A DNA stretch of 64,000 nt from Phlyctochytrium arcticum (taxonomy: Eukaryota > Chytridiomycota > Chytridiomycetes > Chytridiales > Chytridiaceae): NCBI GenBank assembly GCA_025602905.1, contig JAHLKI010000015.1:434001-498000 (forward strand), read 5' to 3'. The first letter of the stretch is position 1; every line of letters starts with the position of its first letter. This document shows positions 21,598-31,800 of this stretch, one piece after another. The position numbers and the translations under genes are program-made. Under the pieces are notes generated by a model. The model did not search any database. It had not been told where the DNA came from and saw only the letters and a program-made list of their open reading frames with translations.

Positions 21598-23810
21598 CTA
21601 TTCATCCTCAACTACTACAACCCCTTTTCCTTTCCGATCATGAACCTCCTCCGTTCCTTGACGCGAACTCCCCGGTATTGAACTCCCGACCGACCCACTC
21701 GCCTCTTCTCCATTTGTCGTCGTCGTCGAGCCGGTGGGAAAAACCTGCAAAACCTGCACAAGCTGGGTGACCACTCCCGCAAGTTGGTTCTGCACACTCT
21801 GCACAGCGCGTATCCGTTCCAGCACTGCAGCCCGCGAATCGCCCTCCATGGCCCGGACTTGCTCGTCGGTGAAATGGTCCAGGACTGGGGGTATAGCTGT
21901 AATTAAAAGTTAAAAGATTGGATGGTGGAGGTGAGGGGCGCACTTACGGTGGGTGGAGGAGAGGGGAACTAAAGGGGTGAGGGTCATGGGGTACATCATT
22001 GTGGGTATGGTGGGTATGGTGGTCTTTTTTAAGGCGAATTGTAAGTGGTTGGTGATTTTAATGAATTTGGGGACACACATACCGATTGCGGAAATTGAAA
22101 TCCGGGGTAGGCTGATGATGATGATGCTGATGATGGTTGTGGTGGGACAGTAGTCGTTGTACCTGCTGCTGGTGGTGGTTGTTGATTTCTCCCCGCAGGT
22201 TGTTGTTGTTGTTGTTGTTGTGGATCCGCCGGTGCAGCACGAGGATTAAAGATCCCTCCAGCAAACTGCGCCTGATGCTGTTGCCAAAACGCCTGAAATT
22301 CATTCACCGCATTGCCTGGAACTCCCGCAGCAGCAGGTGGTCGAGCAGCAGCTGCAGTAGCAGCCGGTTGTGCTACCAAAAACACAATTAGCTTCGAAAA
22401 AAATGGAAGAAGGATTGTATATAGCTTACGTTGGTCAAGAACGGAGCGACGACAGGTCGGACAACTTTGTTGGCGTTCGAGCCAGGATCGTAGGCAATGG
22501 AAATGGAAAATATGCCCGCAGTGGAGTTTTTTGGGTGTATCGGGATGTCCGGGGGGTCTTGTCCCAGCACCAGCAGCAGGAGCAGCAGCCGGCCTACCCG
22601 CCTCCGCTTGTGGTTGTGGTTGTTGAGGTACCACCACCGGTGGTTCCATTTCCTCCCGACAAATAATACAGACCCGATCCGTGACTCCCAACTCTTCGGC
22701 GGTCGCATCGGGGTACCGCTCATTCATGTTTGCCGTGGCCCGGCGGTACTGTATGAGATGCCGGCATCGGTGCAGAAAACTGCGTAGAGTCATGTAGAGG
22801 TCACGGACAATATGGAGGGGGAGGCTGTAGTAATAGACTACAATCCCGAAAAAGCAAATGTAGGTGATGAGTTTTTCCAGATCTAAAATATATAAATTGT
22901 TAGTATGGAGTGAGGGGGGCATGTGAGGTGATGATGGATTTACCGTGTAGTAAATCCACATAAAAAATATAAATGGATTTCTCCTCCCAAGGCCGTTCGC
23001 GTCGAAGATCATAGGAGTGTAACAGGTATTTGACAAACGTCGTCAGAATCAGTGATAAGAGAATGGTATACTAAAACAACTTATCAGTCCTGTGCAACTC
23101 AAATGAAGACAAAGGGGACTTACTTCAAACCCAAAAATAATCATCATAGTTGGCCCGTGGGCTTTAGAGTACTGTACGGCATAGGCCACCATGGCCAGAT
23201 CGATGGCTGCCAGGATTACCGTGATGGATTGCATCCGGATATGCCAGCCCGTTGATGGATTTGGGGCTTGTTCCATCTATCATTATGTTTTAGAAGTTAA
23301 AGTATTTCGATGCTTTCTGGCAAAACTTACAAAATCGACGCGATCTTGCGCGATCCAATGGAAGAGTTTGACGAGTAGTAGTAATACAAAGAGGACGATG
23401 AACCGCACGTCGAATTCGTCGCGGAATACCGTCATGGCCAGACAGGTTTCGGTGACTGCAAACCAGGACCGTTCATATAAATGCTAATGATTCATGTTAG
23501 TCGTTTGCTGAAACGTAAGTCAAACTTCGCTCTAACCTCGACTTCCAATGCCCGAAGCTCGCCGAAAAACAAGCGCTGTAATCCCCGTCCAAATAAGATG
23601 GTCAGGCATAAGCCCATATTCAGCAGTACCTATGCAAATTATGAGCATCTTGAGCTAGCTTCTCGGCGCAAAGTAACATACCATGAGACTGGCACTGGAT
23701 CGGGTCAGATGGATACATGCTGTAAAGAATTGGCCTCGTTGCAACCAGGCATTGGCTATGACGGCAACAGTGAGGGCAGCACTCACACCGCCGAAAATGG
23801 CGAATCGCAT
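21598..23810 (-). CDS. HRD1: HRD1/synoviolin ER-associated E3 ubiquitin ligase, 590 aa, 9 exons
   Basis: Minus-strand exons are 23810-23682, 23629-23537, 23483-23331, 23276-23124, 23070-22944, 22882-22430, 22372-22083, 22023-21948 and 21896-21598. All phases agree; introns are 51-61 nt. The N-terminal half is multi-pass (TM1 RFAIFGGVSAALTVAVIAN; later helices up to ITYICFFGIVVYYYSL). The RING-H2 finger is CIICREEME ... LHCGHIFHFHCLRSWLERQQSCPTC, with a Pro/Gln/Ala-rich insertion of about 30 residues between zinc-ligand pairs. The tail is Gln/Pro/Ser-rich and ends in a helix (MEGDSRAAVLERIRAVQSVQNQL). HRD1 ubiquitinates misfolded ER proteins during ERAD. Part of its sixth exon was copied to 12100-12360. 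Confidence 0.94.
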
Positions 23811-24415
23811 GGTGGTTCCAAAGTGTCTACTGCTTTCCTTTCTTGCCTCCGACTGGTCTATTGATCTGACTATATATATGGGCCTGGTGAGATGTCTAAA
23901 ACACCATGTATATCCGTGGGTTGAGGAACTTGAGGTGACGAAGTGGCCGCTGGGAGGTAGGACAGGTATTAATTTCCAGCAGCGGTCGTCCGGCCAAAAG
24001 CCTGGCTCTTTCAACGAGAAGTGTGCTGGTATTCAAGGGAACGGTGGTATGGGAGGTGCCCCGAACTTGACCGCAATTTCGATGCCCTGGTTGGCCACTT
24101 TTGGTTGGCCGTGTTTGTCAGAATGCGAATTCAACTTTCGAGCGATCTGGGAGGACACGTGTTTTGGACTTTTGACAAACGATTCGGAGCCTTGATGAAC
24201 CTATAGGTTTACGGGAGGAGGACAGATCAGTGGCTGCGTATTGAAGCTGAAGGCCGTTATGCCATTACAGTTCTCAAGTGAGCAAATTGTTCCGTGCAAT
24301 CGAGAAATCGACTGTGAACTAACGCGTAGCCCAATGACATGATATTGTATTCGTGTGTGTATGGCAATTAAAAAAAGTCATGTAAGTGGCAGGTTTAAAT
24401 TCATCTACTCTACAA
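23811..24415. other. Intergenic; HRD1 promoter side and 3' flank of the sphingomyelinase-like gene
   Basis: Open frames here are uninterrupted for up to 170 codons on the plus strand but run through the HRD1 start region in antisense and show no domain. Nothing else is visible. Confidence 0.45.
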
Positions 24416-25696
24416 TTAAGGTACTGCCTGCTCCGGCTGTTCTACAGTATTAGTTGTAGGGGGTTGGATGTCCTGGGCATCTGGGGTCGGAGTAGGCGCA
24501 ACAGCGGGTGCTGCAGCATTTGCAACAACTTTGGGGGAAGGAACGGGCTCAGGCACAACAGCTGGTACCTCTTGCGCTGTTGAAGTTGAAGTCGCTTGAG
24601 GAGAGGCAGCGGCCACGGGTGGTGCTGCAGTAGATGTTGCGGTGGGTTGAGGCGTTGCTGCAGGCGACGTAGATGTAGCACCGCCTTGCAAGACCAGATC
24701 GGCGGCAACCCCGAAGTGGTCGCTCAAGAAACTGAATGGCTGATTGTCTACAACAAATTTCTCGATACGCACATGTTCAAAGGCGACGTGTTTATCCGTT
24801 GGGTTTTCGGTAGTTGTTGTTGGGGTAGGCGCGATCGGTTGAAACCCAATGATAAAGTCAATGCATTTCTTGTCTGGCTCGGGGAGGCCTGGACCGATAC
24901 ACAGGCGCGAGGTGGTGATGGGATGTTCCTTCATGTACTTGTAGCACACGTCGACGAGTTCATATTTCTGCTGAGCAGCAGTACTCTCTGAGTTAACCGA
25001 TTCCGTCGTCTTGCCCGAGTAAATGTCCATCATGGTAAGGTACTCTTGACCGTGTCCCACTCCATCTTCACCATTGGCGCGCGCATCGACATTCATGTCC
25101 CCGCAGAAAATGACGGGATCTCGCCATCGGCAGTGCCCTTCATCCCCCGGACCTTGTAGCCATCCACAGGTATTCAATTTCCGGTCGATGAATTGTTTTG
25201 CTTCGTGGTACTGTTTAAGGCGTAGTTCAATGGCCTTTGGCGAGTCTGTGCTCTGAAAATGGGTCGAAAAGACATGGACCTTACGGCCTGCTACGGGTTC
25301 CAGTTGCGTGTAGAGGACGCCCTTTGCGGCGAGCCAATCGCCAATCTCTGTGCCTCGTCTGAATGTGATTTCATCCGACTCTACAATGGGGAATCGCGAG
25401 AGGACAATCAAGCCGGCATCGACACGCAGTTTGAGAAAGAAGGCTTGTTTCTTTCCGGCGGAAATGTACTTTAGGCCTGCGTCGTTTGCGAGCTGGATGA
25501 GTTCGTTGCGGCGCGAGGAGAGGGAGGCAAAAGTTTCCTGGAGACAAATGACATCGTAGTTTGAGAATTGAGTTTGGGCAAAGAGCCGCAGGCGTTCGAA
25601 TTTCCAGTCGCCGCCTTTGGTTGAGACGCCGGGCGGTCGGAGGAAAAAGTTGAGCGTTAGTACACGCAGACGGATCGCGTCGTTACTATGGGCCAT
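24416..25696 (-). CDS. Neutral sphingomyelinase-like endonuclease/exonuclease/phosphatase-fold enzyme, 426 aa
   Basis: A single exon from ATG at 25696. The EEP-fold motifs are in order: LTLNFF (Asn, about residue 16), CLQETF (Glu, about 55), STHFQS (His), GDMNVDA (Asp/Asn, about 200) and SDHFGVAADL (Asp-His, about 330). The segment KKCIDFIIG precedes the last motif, as in neutral sphingomyelinases. The last about 95 residues are a low-complexity Ala/Pro/Thr tail with no membrane helix. The family cleaves sphingomyelin or inositol phosphosphingolipids to ceramide in a Mg2+-dependent reaction; fungi mostly have the latter substrate. The gene is divergent from the proline-rich gene, with 174 bp between starts. 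A general EEP phosphatase is the alternative. Confidence 0.83.
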   Translation of the reverse strand: MAHSNDAIRLRVLTLNFFLRPPGVSTKGGDWKFERLRLFAQTQFSNYDVICLQETFASLSSRRNELIQLANDAGLKYISAGKKQAFFLKLRVDAGLIVLSRFPIVESDEITFRRGTEIGDWLAAKGVLYTQLEPVAGRKVHVFSTHFQSTDSPKAIELRLKQYHEAKQFIDRKLNTCGWLQGPGDEGHCRWRDPVIFCGDMNVDARANGEDGVGHGQEYLTMMDIYSGKTTESVNSESTAAQQKYELVDVCYKYMKEHPITTSRLCIGPGLPEPDKKCIDFIIGFQPIAPTPTTTTENPTDKHVAFEHVRIEKFVVDNQPFSFLSDHFGVAADLVLQGGATSTSPAATPQPTATSTAAPPVAAASPQATSTSTAQEVPAVVPEPVPSPKVVANAAAPAVAPTPTPDAQDIQPPTTNTVEQPEQAVP

Positions 25697-25870
25697 GTCT
25701 AGTATAGCTAGCTAGATGATGCTCTGATAGATCGTGTTGAACTCGCGTTGAAAGTGAATCCAAAAGTGACAGGTTTACGTCAGCCGGTCTTTTGACAAAC
25801 AGAACGCTCGCTCGCTGGCTGGAAGCATCTCCCTCGTTCCGTGAACACTGGCTCGTTCGACACTACAGAG

Positions 25871-27719
25871 ATGACAGTCCAACCGCCGCACTCCATCTCC
25901 ACGGCCTGGGCTGCGCGTCGCCCGTACACCGTAGACTATCGCCCAGGCATTGATCCCTGGGCTTCTGAGTACAAGGTAACAGTTTCCTTTCTCGACGCGT
26001 TAACCAGCTGCTAACCCTGGATCCATAGCGGCAATTCACTTGGAAAGCAACTCTTCCACCACCACCGCCTTTACCCGTCAATCCGTATCTCTCCTCTCCA
26101 AGGGCGAATACCCTCCCAGCATCAACTTCTCCCAGAGTCGTTCCGGAGCCAACACTGGAAACTCGGTCTTCATATGCAACAATGAACAGCCGCCCGGATA
26201 GATTTGCAAATTCCACATTCAATACCGCCCCTCCACCTCCACCCCCTCCTCCGCCAAGACCTACCACCAATGTAACAACATCAAACGTACAAAACCATGA
26301 GACCTACGCCTTCCCCCACCTCCGTCCCTACACTGCCCCTGTCCCGGTAGTTCGCAGAAGCAGAACAAAGGGTGTGGGCTGGGCGGACCATATCAGACCC
26401 GCTGGACTTCCTTCTGGTTCAACGCATTACCCCCATCAGCCTCCCCCGCAAGATCATGAGCCATTCAGTTCTCAACCAAGGGTCGCTGAAAACGGTTGGA
26501 CTGGAGAACCCGTTTACACTAGGACTACTGTTGATACTTATCCCTATGCCAGAGATGGAGTGGTAAGTTTTCGCGACGAGCCCGAGCGAAGCGAGGGCGA
26601 GGATCGCGGAGTGAGATTTTTTTCCAAAGCAAGAAAGGCGAGCGGAGCGATCCCGACGAGCCCGTAGGGCGAGGAGGGCCAGAGGCTGAGGGTGGCCCAG
26701 CCATTTTTTCCGGAGCAAAAATGGATGGGCGCGGACGATTTTGCGGAGCAAAATTGAATGCAAGCGAAGCGAGCTCAAAAAGAAACTGACGAAGCTCCGT
26801 AAGGAGCGAGTAACAAGATTTTGCGGAGCAAAATCATACGGGGGTTCACACATGGTGCAATAATACGCTCGGGGGAGGAGCATCCGTCTTTACAAGACTC
26901 GAATGGTTTGATGGATGGATGGAAGGGTGATGGCTACGCTCGGGGCGAGGCGCATGCGTTTCATAACAGACTCGAATGCTTTGGATGGATGTAAGGGGAT
27001 GTAGTGATAAATAATCCAGAGGCTAATCACTCAATTTTGATTTGATATAGTATGCATCGCAAGACTCCTTTGATCCGATAACGGGCAGATATGGAACAAC
27101 AAACTCGGATGTATACTACACGGCACCAGGGACGAACACGCGAAAATATGTTCCAGCACGCTCTTCCACCACCTTTGCGGACTTTGCTACGGGAGGTGCT
27201 TACACTGCACCAATACCTGTGACCACGACCAATGTCAATGAGGGTGTGCCCCCGAATGCTTCCAGTGGAAATGTCCATGTTTCAGGGAATGCACCACCAC
27301 CACCACCACCTCCACCACCTCCCGTAACGAATACTGTACCGACAACAACGTGGACAACATCAGCAGCGACACTCGCTCCACCCCGAGCTCCTCTACCACC
27401 TGGTACAACCACAAAGCTGGGACATGATGCCCCACGAGTGATCCCTACCCCCGCTGATCCTGCAGCAGGCGTCCCGTCGACCTATGTGCCTCCTTCGCGG
27501 TCAGATCTGTCCGTTCCATCGTCGCTCAACCGCCCGCCACTTCGTCAATCGACATTAGCTTCTTCGGCATCGGATGAACGGTCACTCGATGCGCTCCGGA
27601 ATTATCTTGCCCAGCGTAAAGTGAATCGGAGCGGCTGGACGAGCGAGTATGAGCGAGAATTTGTCAATTGGGTGGATGTGTTGAAACGCTTAAAGGCACC
27701 CACTACGGGAGTAGCTTGA
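25871..27719 (+). CDS. Proline-rich protein of unknown function, 435 aa, 3 exons
   Basis: Exons 25871-25975, 26029-26562 and 27051-27719 join in frame. The first intron is 53 nt; the second is 488 nt, far longer than any other here. Two poly-Pro runs (ten or more Pro, at about 26229 and 27294) could bind SH3, EVH1 or profilin partners. The C-terminal about 45 residues are the only globular-looking part: SLDALRNYLAQRK then SGWTSEYEREFVNWVDVLKRL. No family is recognised. A cytoskeletal or adaptor role is only a guess from the poly-Pro content. Confidence 0.7.
26563..27050 (+). other. Unusually long intron filled with short palindromes
   Basis: GTAAGT donor, TATAG acceptor. Inside, at about 26570-26850, a set of related hairpins with a GGA loop recurs: GATTTTGCGGAGCAAAATC at 26816-26834, a partial copy at about 26739-26755, and a similar CC...GGA...GG version at 26699-26724. 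GAGCGAAGCGAG-type repeats lie between them. The remainder has two copies of a tcgaatg-ttggatggatg motif (about 26898-26925, 26970-26992). Confidence 0.6.
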
Positions 27720-28194
27720 GTATACCCTTAAGGAAACCTAGGGACCTTTTTCTATAGAATATCATGGACCAAACAGAGTGTACTCTCTACACTAAACTAC
27801 TTTATACAAGAAATTTGGATCTCCAGATTTCGCGAAAACCCCGACGCCATGACGTACAAGTGTATGCATTGAAACCAGAATGGCTACAGCCAGGGCCAGC
27901 CAGTTGCGCAGCGTCAGGCGATAGAAAATTCACGCGCCAGAGGAGAAATTGCGCAGCAAATCTGGCTCGCCCCGGCGCCCGCTGCTCTCCGCAACCAACC
28001 GTTTTTCTCCCCTTCATCCCGTCCGCCATCCCCCATCCCGCTGCAGGATCTGGGCTCCCTTCATCCTCCCACCACCTTCCCCCCGTCCGCCGCGCTACTC
28101 TTGCGCGTCCAAGGTATGCTTAGATCTCTTGCTGCAACTCTCTGATCTCTGACTGACCAACTATATACCACAACCACAGAGAGACAAAGCAAAT
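27720..28194 (+). promoter_or_regulatory. 5' region of the ELO gene with likely 5'-UTR intron
   Basis: A well-formed intron (GTATGC...CCACAG, 28114-28179, 66 nt) ends 15 nt before the ELO start codon, so the leader is probably spliced. The remaining upstream sequence is C-rich and holds no recognised gene. Confidence 0.45.
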
Positions 28195-29457
28195 ATGATT
28201 AAGCCTCTCGCCGTCTCTTTCTTTCACCCGCTCTTTACCAACACCTCGCTAGAGGTGCTCGGCCTGCACCCGGATGACTTTAAATTCGCAAAAGCTCCCC
28301 TTTCCACCCGCCCAGAAGTCTGTACGTATACCTTTTGTTCCCCCTCCAAAAAACACCGGAAAAAGGCTAACTTTTGGTCTCAAAAGTGAAATGGTTTGCA
28401 GTGTACCTTACACTTGTGTTGGGAGGACAGGCTTTCATGCGCCGATTCGTGAAGGAACCCCTTGCCGTCAAACCTCTGTTCTTTATCCACAACGCCTTCC
28501 TCTCGGCGTCGTCCCTCGCTCTCCTGGTCCTGTTTTTGGAGATTGTGGTCCCAAATATCTGGAACAATGGATTATTGTGGACCATGTGCCATTCTGGTGT
28601 GAGTTCTCTACGCCATACGAATGTTCTCTTTCAGTATACTCACGAATGCATTTTTAGTCTTACACTCCCCGGATCGAGTACCTTTACTACATCAACTACC
28701 TGATCAAGTACTACGAATTCATTGACACCATCTTCCTGGTCGTCAAGAAGAAGAAGCTTGAATTCTTGCACGTTTACCACCATTCCATGGTACTGAACTC
28801 TAGTGATCATTCACTGTAGCTAAAAGTATTCTGATTTTTTCTCCCTTGAACAGACGATGGCTTTATGCTTTTTCGAATTGGAAGGTCGGACATCCGTTTC
28901 TTGGGTCCCCGTCACATTGAACCTGTTTGTTCATGTCATCATGTACTATGTGAGTACACTTTTGCTCTCTGTGCTCCTGTTGTCAATCACGCTAACAATG
29001 ATTGCAGTACTACGCGCGCACTGCCGTCTCCTCCAAGCCCATCTGGTGGAAAAAGTACCTCACCTCGTAAGACTCCTCTAGCCACTCTTCACAGATCCAC
29101 GTATCTCTAACCTCTCATGACAGTCTGCAAATCGCTCAATTCGTCATTGACTTGTTTGCCATCTACTTTGCCACCTACGTCTACCTCTCCTCCGACCCCC
29201 TCCTCGGCCAAATCCCCAATTTCGGCCTCGGAAAATGCTCGGGTACCCCTCTGGCCGCCGGTATCGGCTGTTTCATCCTCTCCAGTTACCTCCTCCTCTT
29301 TGTCCAATTCTTTGCCAAGACGTACAAACGCGGCGGAAAGGGATCTACGACCAAAAAAGCCGTGGCCGCCGCCAAGAGTTTTGAAGCCAAGATTGGCGAA
29401 GAAAAGATTTTGGGGGATGTTCGTGCTGAGAGCTTGCGAAGACGTCGGGTTGCCTAA
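28195..29457 (+). CDS. ELO: ELO-family very-long-chain fatty-acid elongase, 319 aa, 6 exons
   Basis: Exons 28195-28321, 28387-28598, 28658-28789, 28854-28949, 29008-29066 and 29124-29457, phase-consistent, introns 57-65 nt. The hallmark histidine box HVYHHSM is at the end of exon 3, preceded by YYEFIDTIFLVVKKKKLEFLH; about seven hydrophobic segments surround it. The C-terminus is basic and helical (KIGEEKILGDVRAESLRRRR). ELO proteins catalyse the condensation of malonyl-CoA with acyl-CoA in the ER membrane. The last exon exists as decayed copies at about 46835-47160 and 53775-54010, each beside a tRNA-His copy. Confidence 0.93.
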
Positions 29458-30045
29458 GTGCTTCCTCGCTGTTTATTCGTGACAGTCTGAATGTACTTTT
29501 TTATTTTTTTTTACATACTGCTTGTACTCTATTGCAGCAGCAGAACTTCCTTTCTTTAGAGTTAATAGTGTTCTAACTTACAATCAACTAATACATCGTG
29601 TTGAACCAAACATGTCTCTCCGACTGCCCATACTCTCGAGATGTGACCTGGTGACCTCGAATACGAATGAATAGCTCACATCGTCTGTTTCATGCACTGT
29701 TTTTTCTACACATTGTATACTATTGCAGCATATTCTTCTTCAGGAATCAGTACTGTTCCTGTCTTACGAACAACTATCAAAATACAATGACAGCGTTGAA
29801 CCGACAGGCACTACCGATCTTACCTGCGGGGAACTCTCCCTGTCTTCATGTCTTCGCTACCCAGAAATATGTTATCGAATACAAATAGATGTATCTCGGA
29901 TGTCATCTCCACTTTCTGTTGGCGTTGGTGGGAAACATAAACTGCCCAGACTAGTCAAAACATGGACCAAAAACCAAGAGGGTTTCGAACAGTTCAACGA
30001 ATCCACAAGATCCGAAGGGCGGAAGGAAAAAAGAGCAAAAAATCA
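29458..30045. other. ELO 3' flank, part of the triplicated block
   Basis: No gene seen. Much of 29690-30040 reappears in inverted orientation at 46470-46780 and 53415-53700. Confidence 0.6.
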
Positions 30046-30046
30046 T

Positions 30047-30116
30047 GCCAAGCCCCGGAATCGAACCGGGGTCATCGCGGCCACAACGCGGCGTACTGCC
30101 ACTATACTAGCTTGGC
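30047..30116 (-). tRNA. tRNA-His (GTG), copy 1
   Basis: The minus strand folds as a cloverleaf: acceptor GCCAAGC/GCTTGGC, D-arm around GTATAGTGGCAGTAC, anticodon loop TTGTGGC with GTG, T-arm CCCGG-TTCGATT-CCGGG, discriminator A. The outermost anticodon-stem pair looks mismatched (C-A). Two near-identical copies lie at 46396 and 53342. Confidence 0.92.
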
Positions 30117-31263
30117 GTTTCTTGATGAATTCCAGTGTCGACTCTACCCTCATATACACTGCGTGGCAAGAGGCTGTAGATCCTATCATTGGACGGGGGA
30201 TGGATGGTCTCAGGCATACTACGGCAGTGCGCGACACAAGAGGGGGGAGAGAAATGGTTTGGGGGTGCTCTTCTTTTTTCATTTTGAGGGTAGATGTACT
30301 TTGACCTGCTGCTTGGTGTATCGGGCCGATGTCCCTCTCTGATATATGCTTTGAGAACATTTGCGCAGCTATTCTGACATTTTTCAAGTGGGATGGGGGT
30401 AGTATTACCAACACTCTGTCTAGCTCTCTGTACCTATTCGGGATATATACGGCTCTGTACCGGACGCATCGAATGCTTTGAGGAGAATACCAAAGGGTGA
30501 AATCGGATCTCTGGGTGAGGGGTGGTAAGATGTTATTCGGGATGGGTTGTGCATAACAGTAATCACTGGTATTAGCACTGTGAAATACGTTTTTTTGTAG
30601 TAACTCCGGGTGGTAGGATAGCCAGGTTCTCATACTGGGAAAATTAAAATCCCATCGGGGTTTGTAAAAGAGAACGAAATCTTTTTTCGAACACTAGCCG
30701 CCTGGAAGTGGGAGAGGATGTGCTGTGCTGTCCAGGATGGATCCTGTGAGAATAGTGTTGAGAGTGCGGTGAAAGTCAATACTGTCGTAACAAGGTCTCT
30801 GATGGCACCTCCTGGTCACGATAGTCATATACTGGTCGCAGAGCGATTAGTTGGTTGTTGCGATGAAGAAATGTATTGAGAAGAAAACGGTTGTAGTTCT
30901 AAGCTGCCAAGCAGTCTGCTATCTAACGACGCAAACGGTACGCGTAGAGACGCGTTCCCATGCTCACGTGTACTAATAATCTAGCTAAAATTGGCTACAT
31001 GACCTAAGACTCCCAGCTTCCCACACTTGCTCCAGTTCACATCTCAACAAATACAGGTTCGACTGTGTCCGGTCGATTCTGGAGATCCCCGTCCGCAAAA
31101 ACTCACACGGCCGAACGCGTTTCAGAGTCCAATTCCAGCAGAGCGTTCAGTCACTTACAGTCTCTGGCACCTGCATACAAAAAGCTGTCAAAATCAGCGC
31201 CAAGATTTAGTTGTGTACTCTTCAAACTTCCACCAAAAAATGCCAAAAAAAAGTTGGGAAATT

Positions 31264-31345
31264 GCGCCGCCCGAGGTCGAACTCGGGATATCCGGTGATT
31301 TCAATCAAGATAGTTTGAAGTTGTAACTGAGATGCCCACGGCGCC
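31264..31345 (-). ncRNA. tRNA-like unit 1 (candidate ncRNA)
   Basis: The 5' end GGCGCCGTGGGCAT pairs through GCGCCG with a 3' CGGCGC; a T-arm-like hairpin CCCGAGTTCGACCTCGGG precedes the 3' end; variable middle of about 30 nt. On the minus strand AATTTCCCAA and a run of nine T follow, a possible Pol III stop. No D-arm or anticodon arm is evident. Confidence 0.6.
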
Positions 31346-31755
31346 TTGTATGAAAGTTGGGCTCTTTTTTCGTTGATGATCATTTCGGGTATGAGGGGAA
31401 GTCACCGCTTCTGTTGTGAGCGCCTTCAACGACGCGTCGAGAGACACCGAGGCAGATGGGAGCGGTTGTCCAGCTTGAATTCGAACCTATAACATCGACA
31501 CTGGTGCTGACATGACCTAGTTCTAAATGAAATCAACACATTCACAGTTGTCTAAGTGTTATTGTGAGCAAAGGCGACAATTCCCATCCGTGAGATTCAC
31601 GCGGCGAACGCGTCCGAAGATGAAGAGAAGCAATGGCGGTACAATGGCAGGTTCAGATCTGTAAGAGCTTTCATGTGATCCACTGCACGCTTATAAAAAC
31701 AATGTGTCAATCAATCGAATAATGCAAAAATGCCAGAAAAAAATGGTGGGAAATT

Positions 31756-31800
31756 GCGCCGCCCGAGGTCGAACTCGGGAGATACGGGTGTTTCAAATAA
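31756..31800 (-). ncRNA. tRNA-like unit 2, 5' half missing
   Basis: Only the 3' part (T-arm hairpin, CGGCGC, oligo-T) is present. The 5' part is replaced by unrelated sequence starting near 31800. Confidence 0.5.

Larger units (their letters stand above)
29124..31345. repeat. Segmental block A: ELO last exon, tRNA-His, first tRNA-like unit
   Basis: Shared in inverted orientation with 45439-47160 and, less completely, 52408-54010. Between tRNA-His and the first array unit the match to block B is nearly base-perfect over more than 1 kb, except for an insertion at about 30785-31055. Confidence 0.85.

Noticed and set aside
24596..24991. Plus-strand frame of 131 codons opposite the sphingomyelinase-like gene
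   Set aside because: Antisense shadow of a clear coding exon, with biased Arg/Cys composition from the Ala/Pro-rich tail.
31264..31345. Calling the tRNA-like units real tRNA genes (possibly intron-containing)
   Set aside because: Only acceptor-like pairing and a T-arm-like hairpin with a six-base loop are visible; no D-stem, no seven-base anticodon loop and no consistent anticodon could be placed in several copies.
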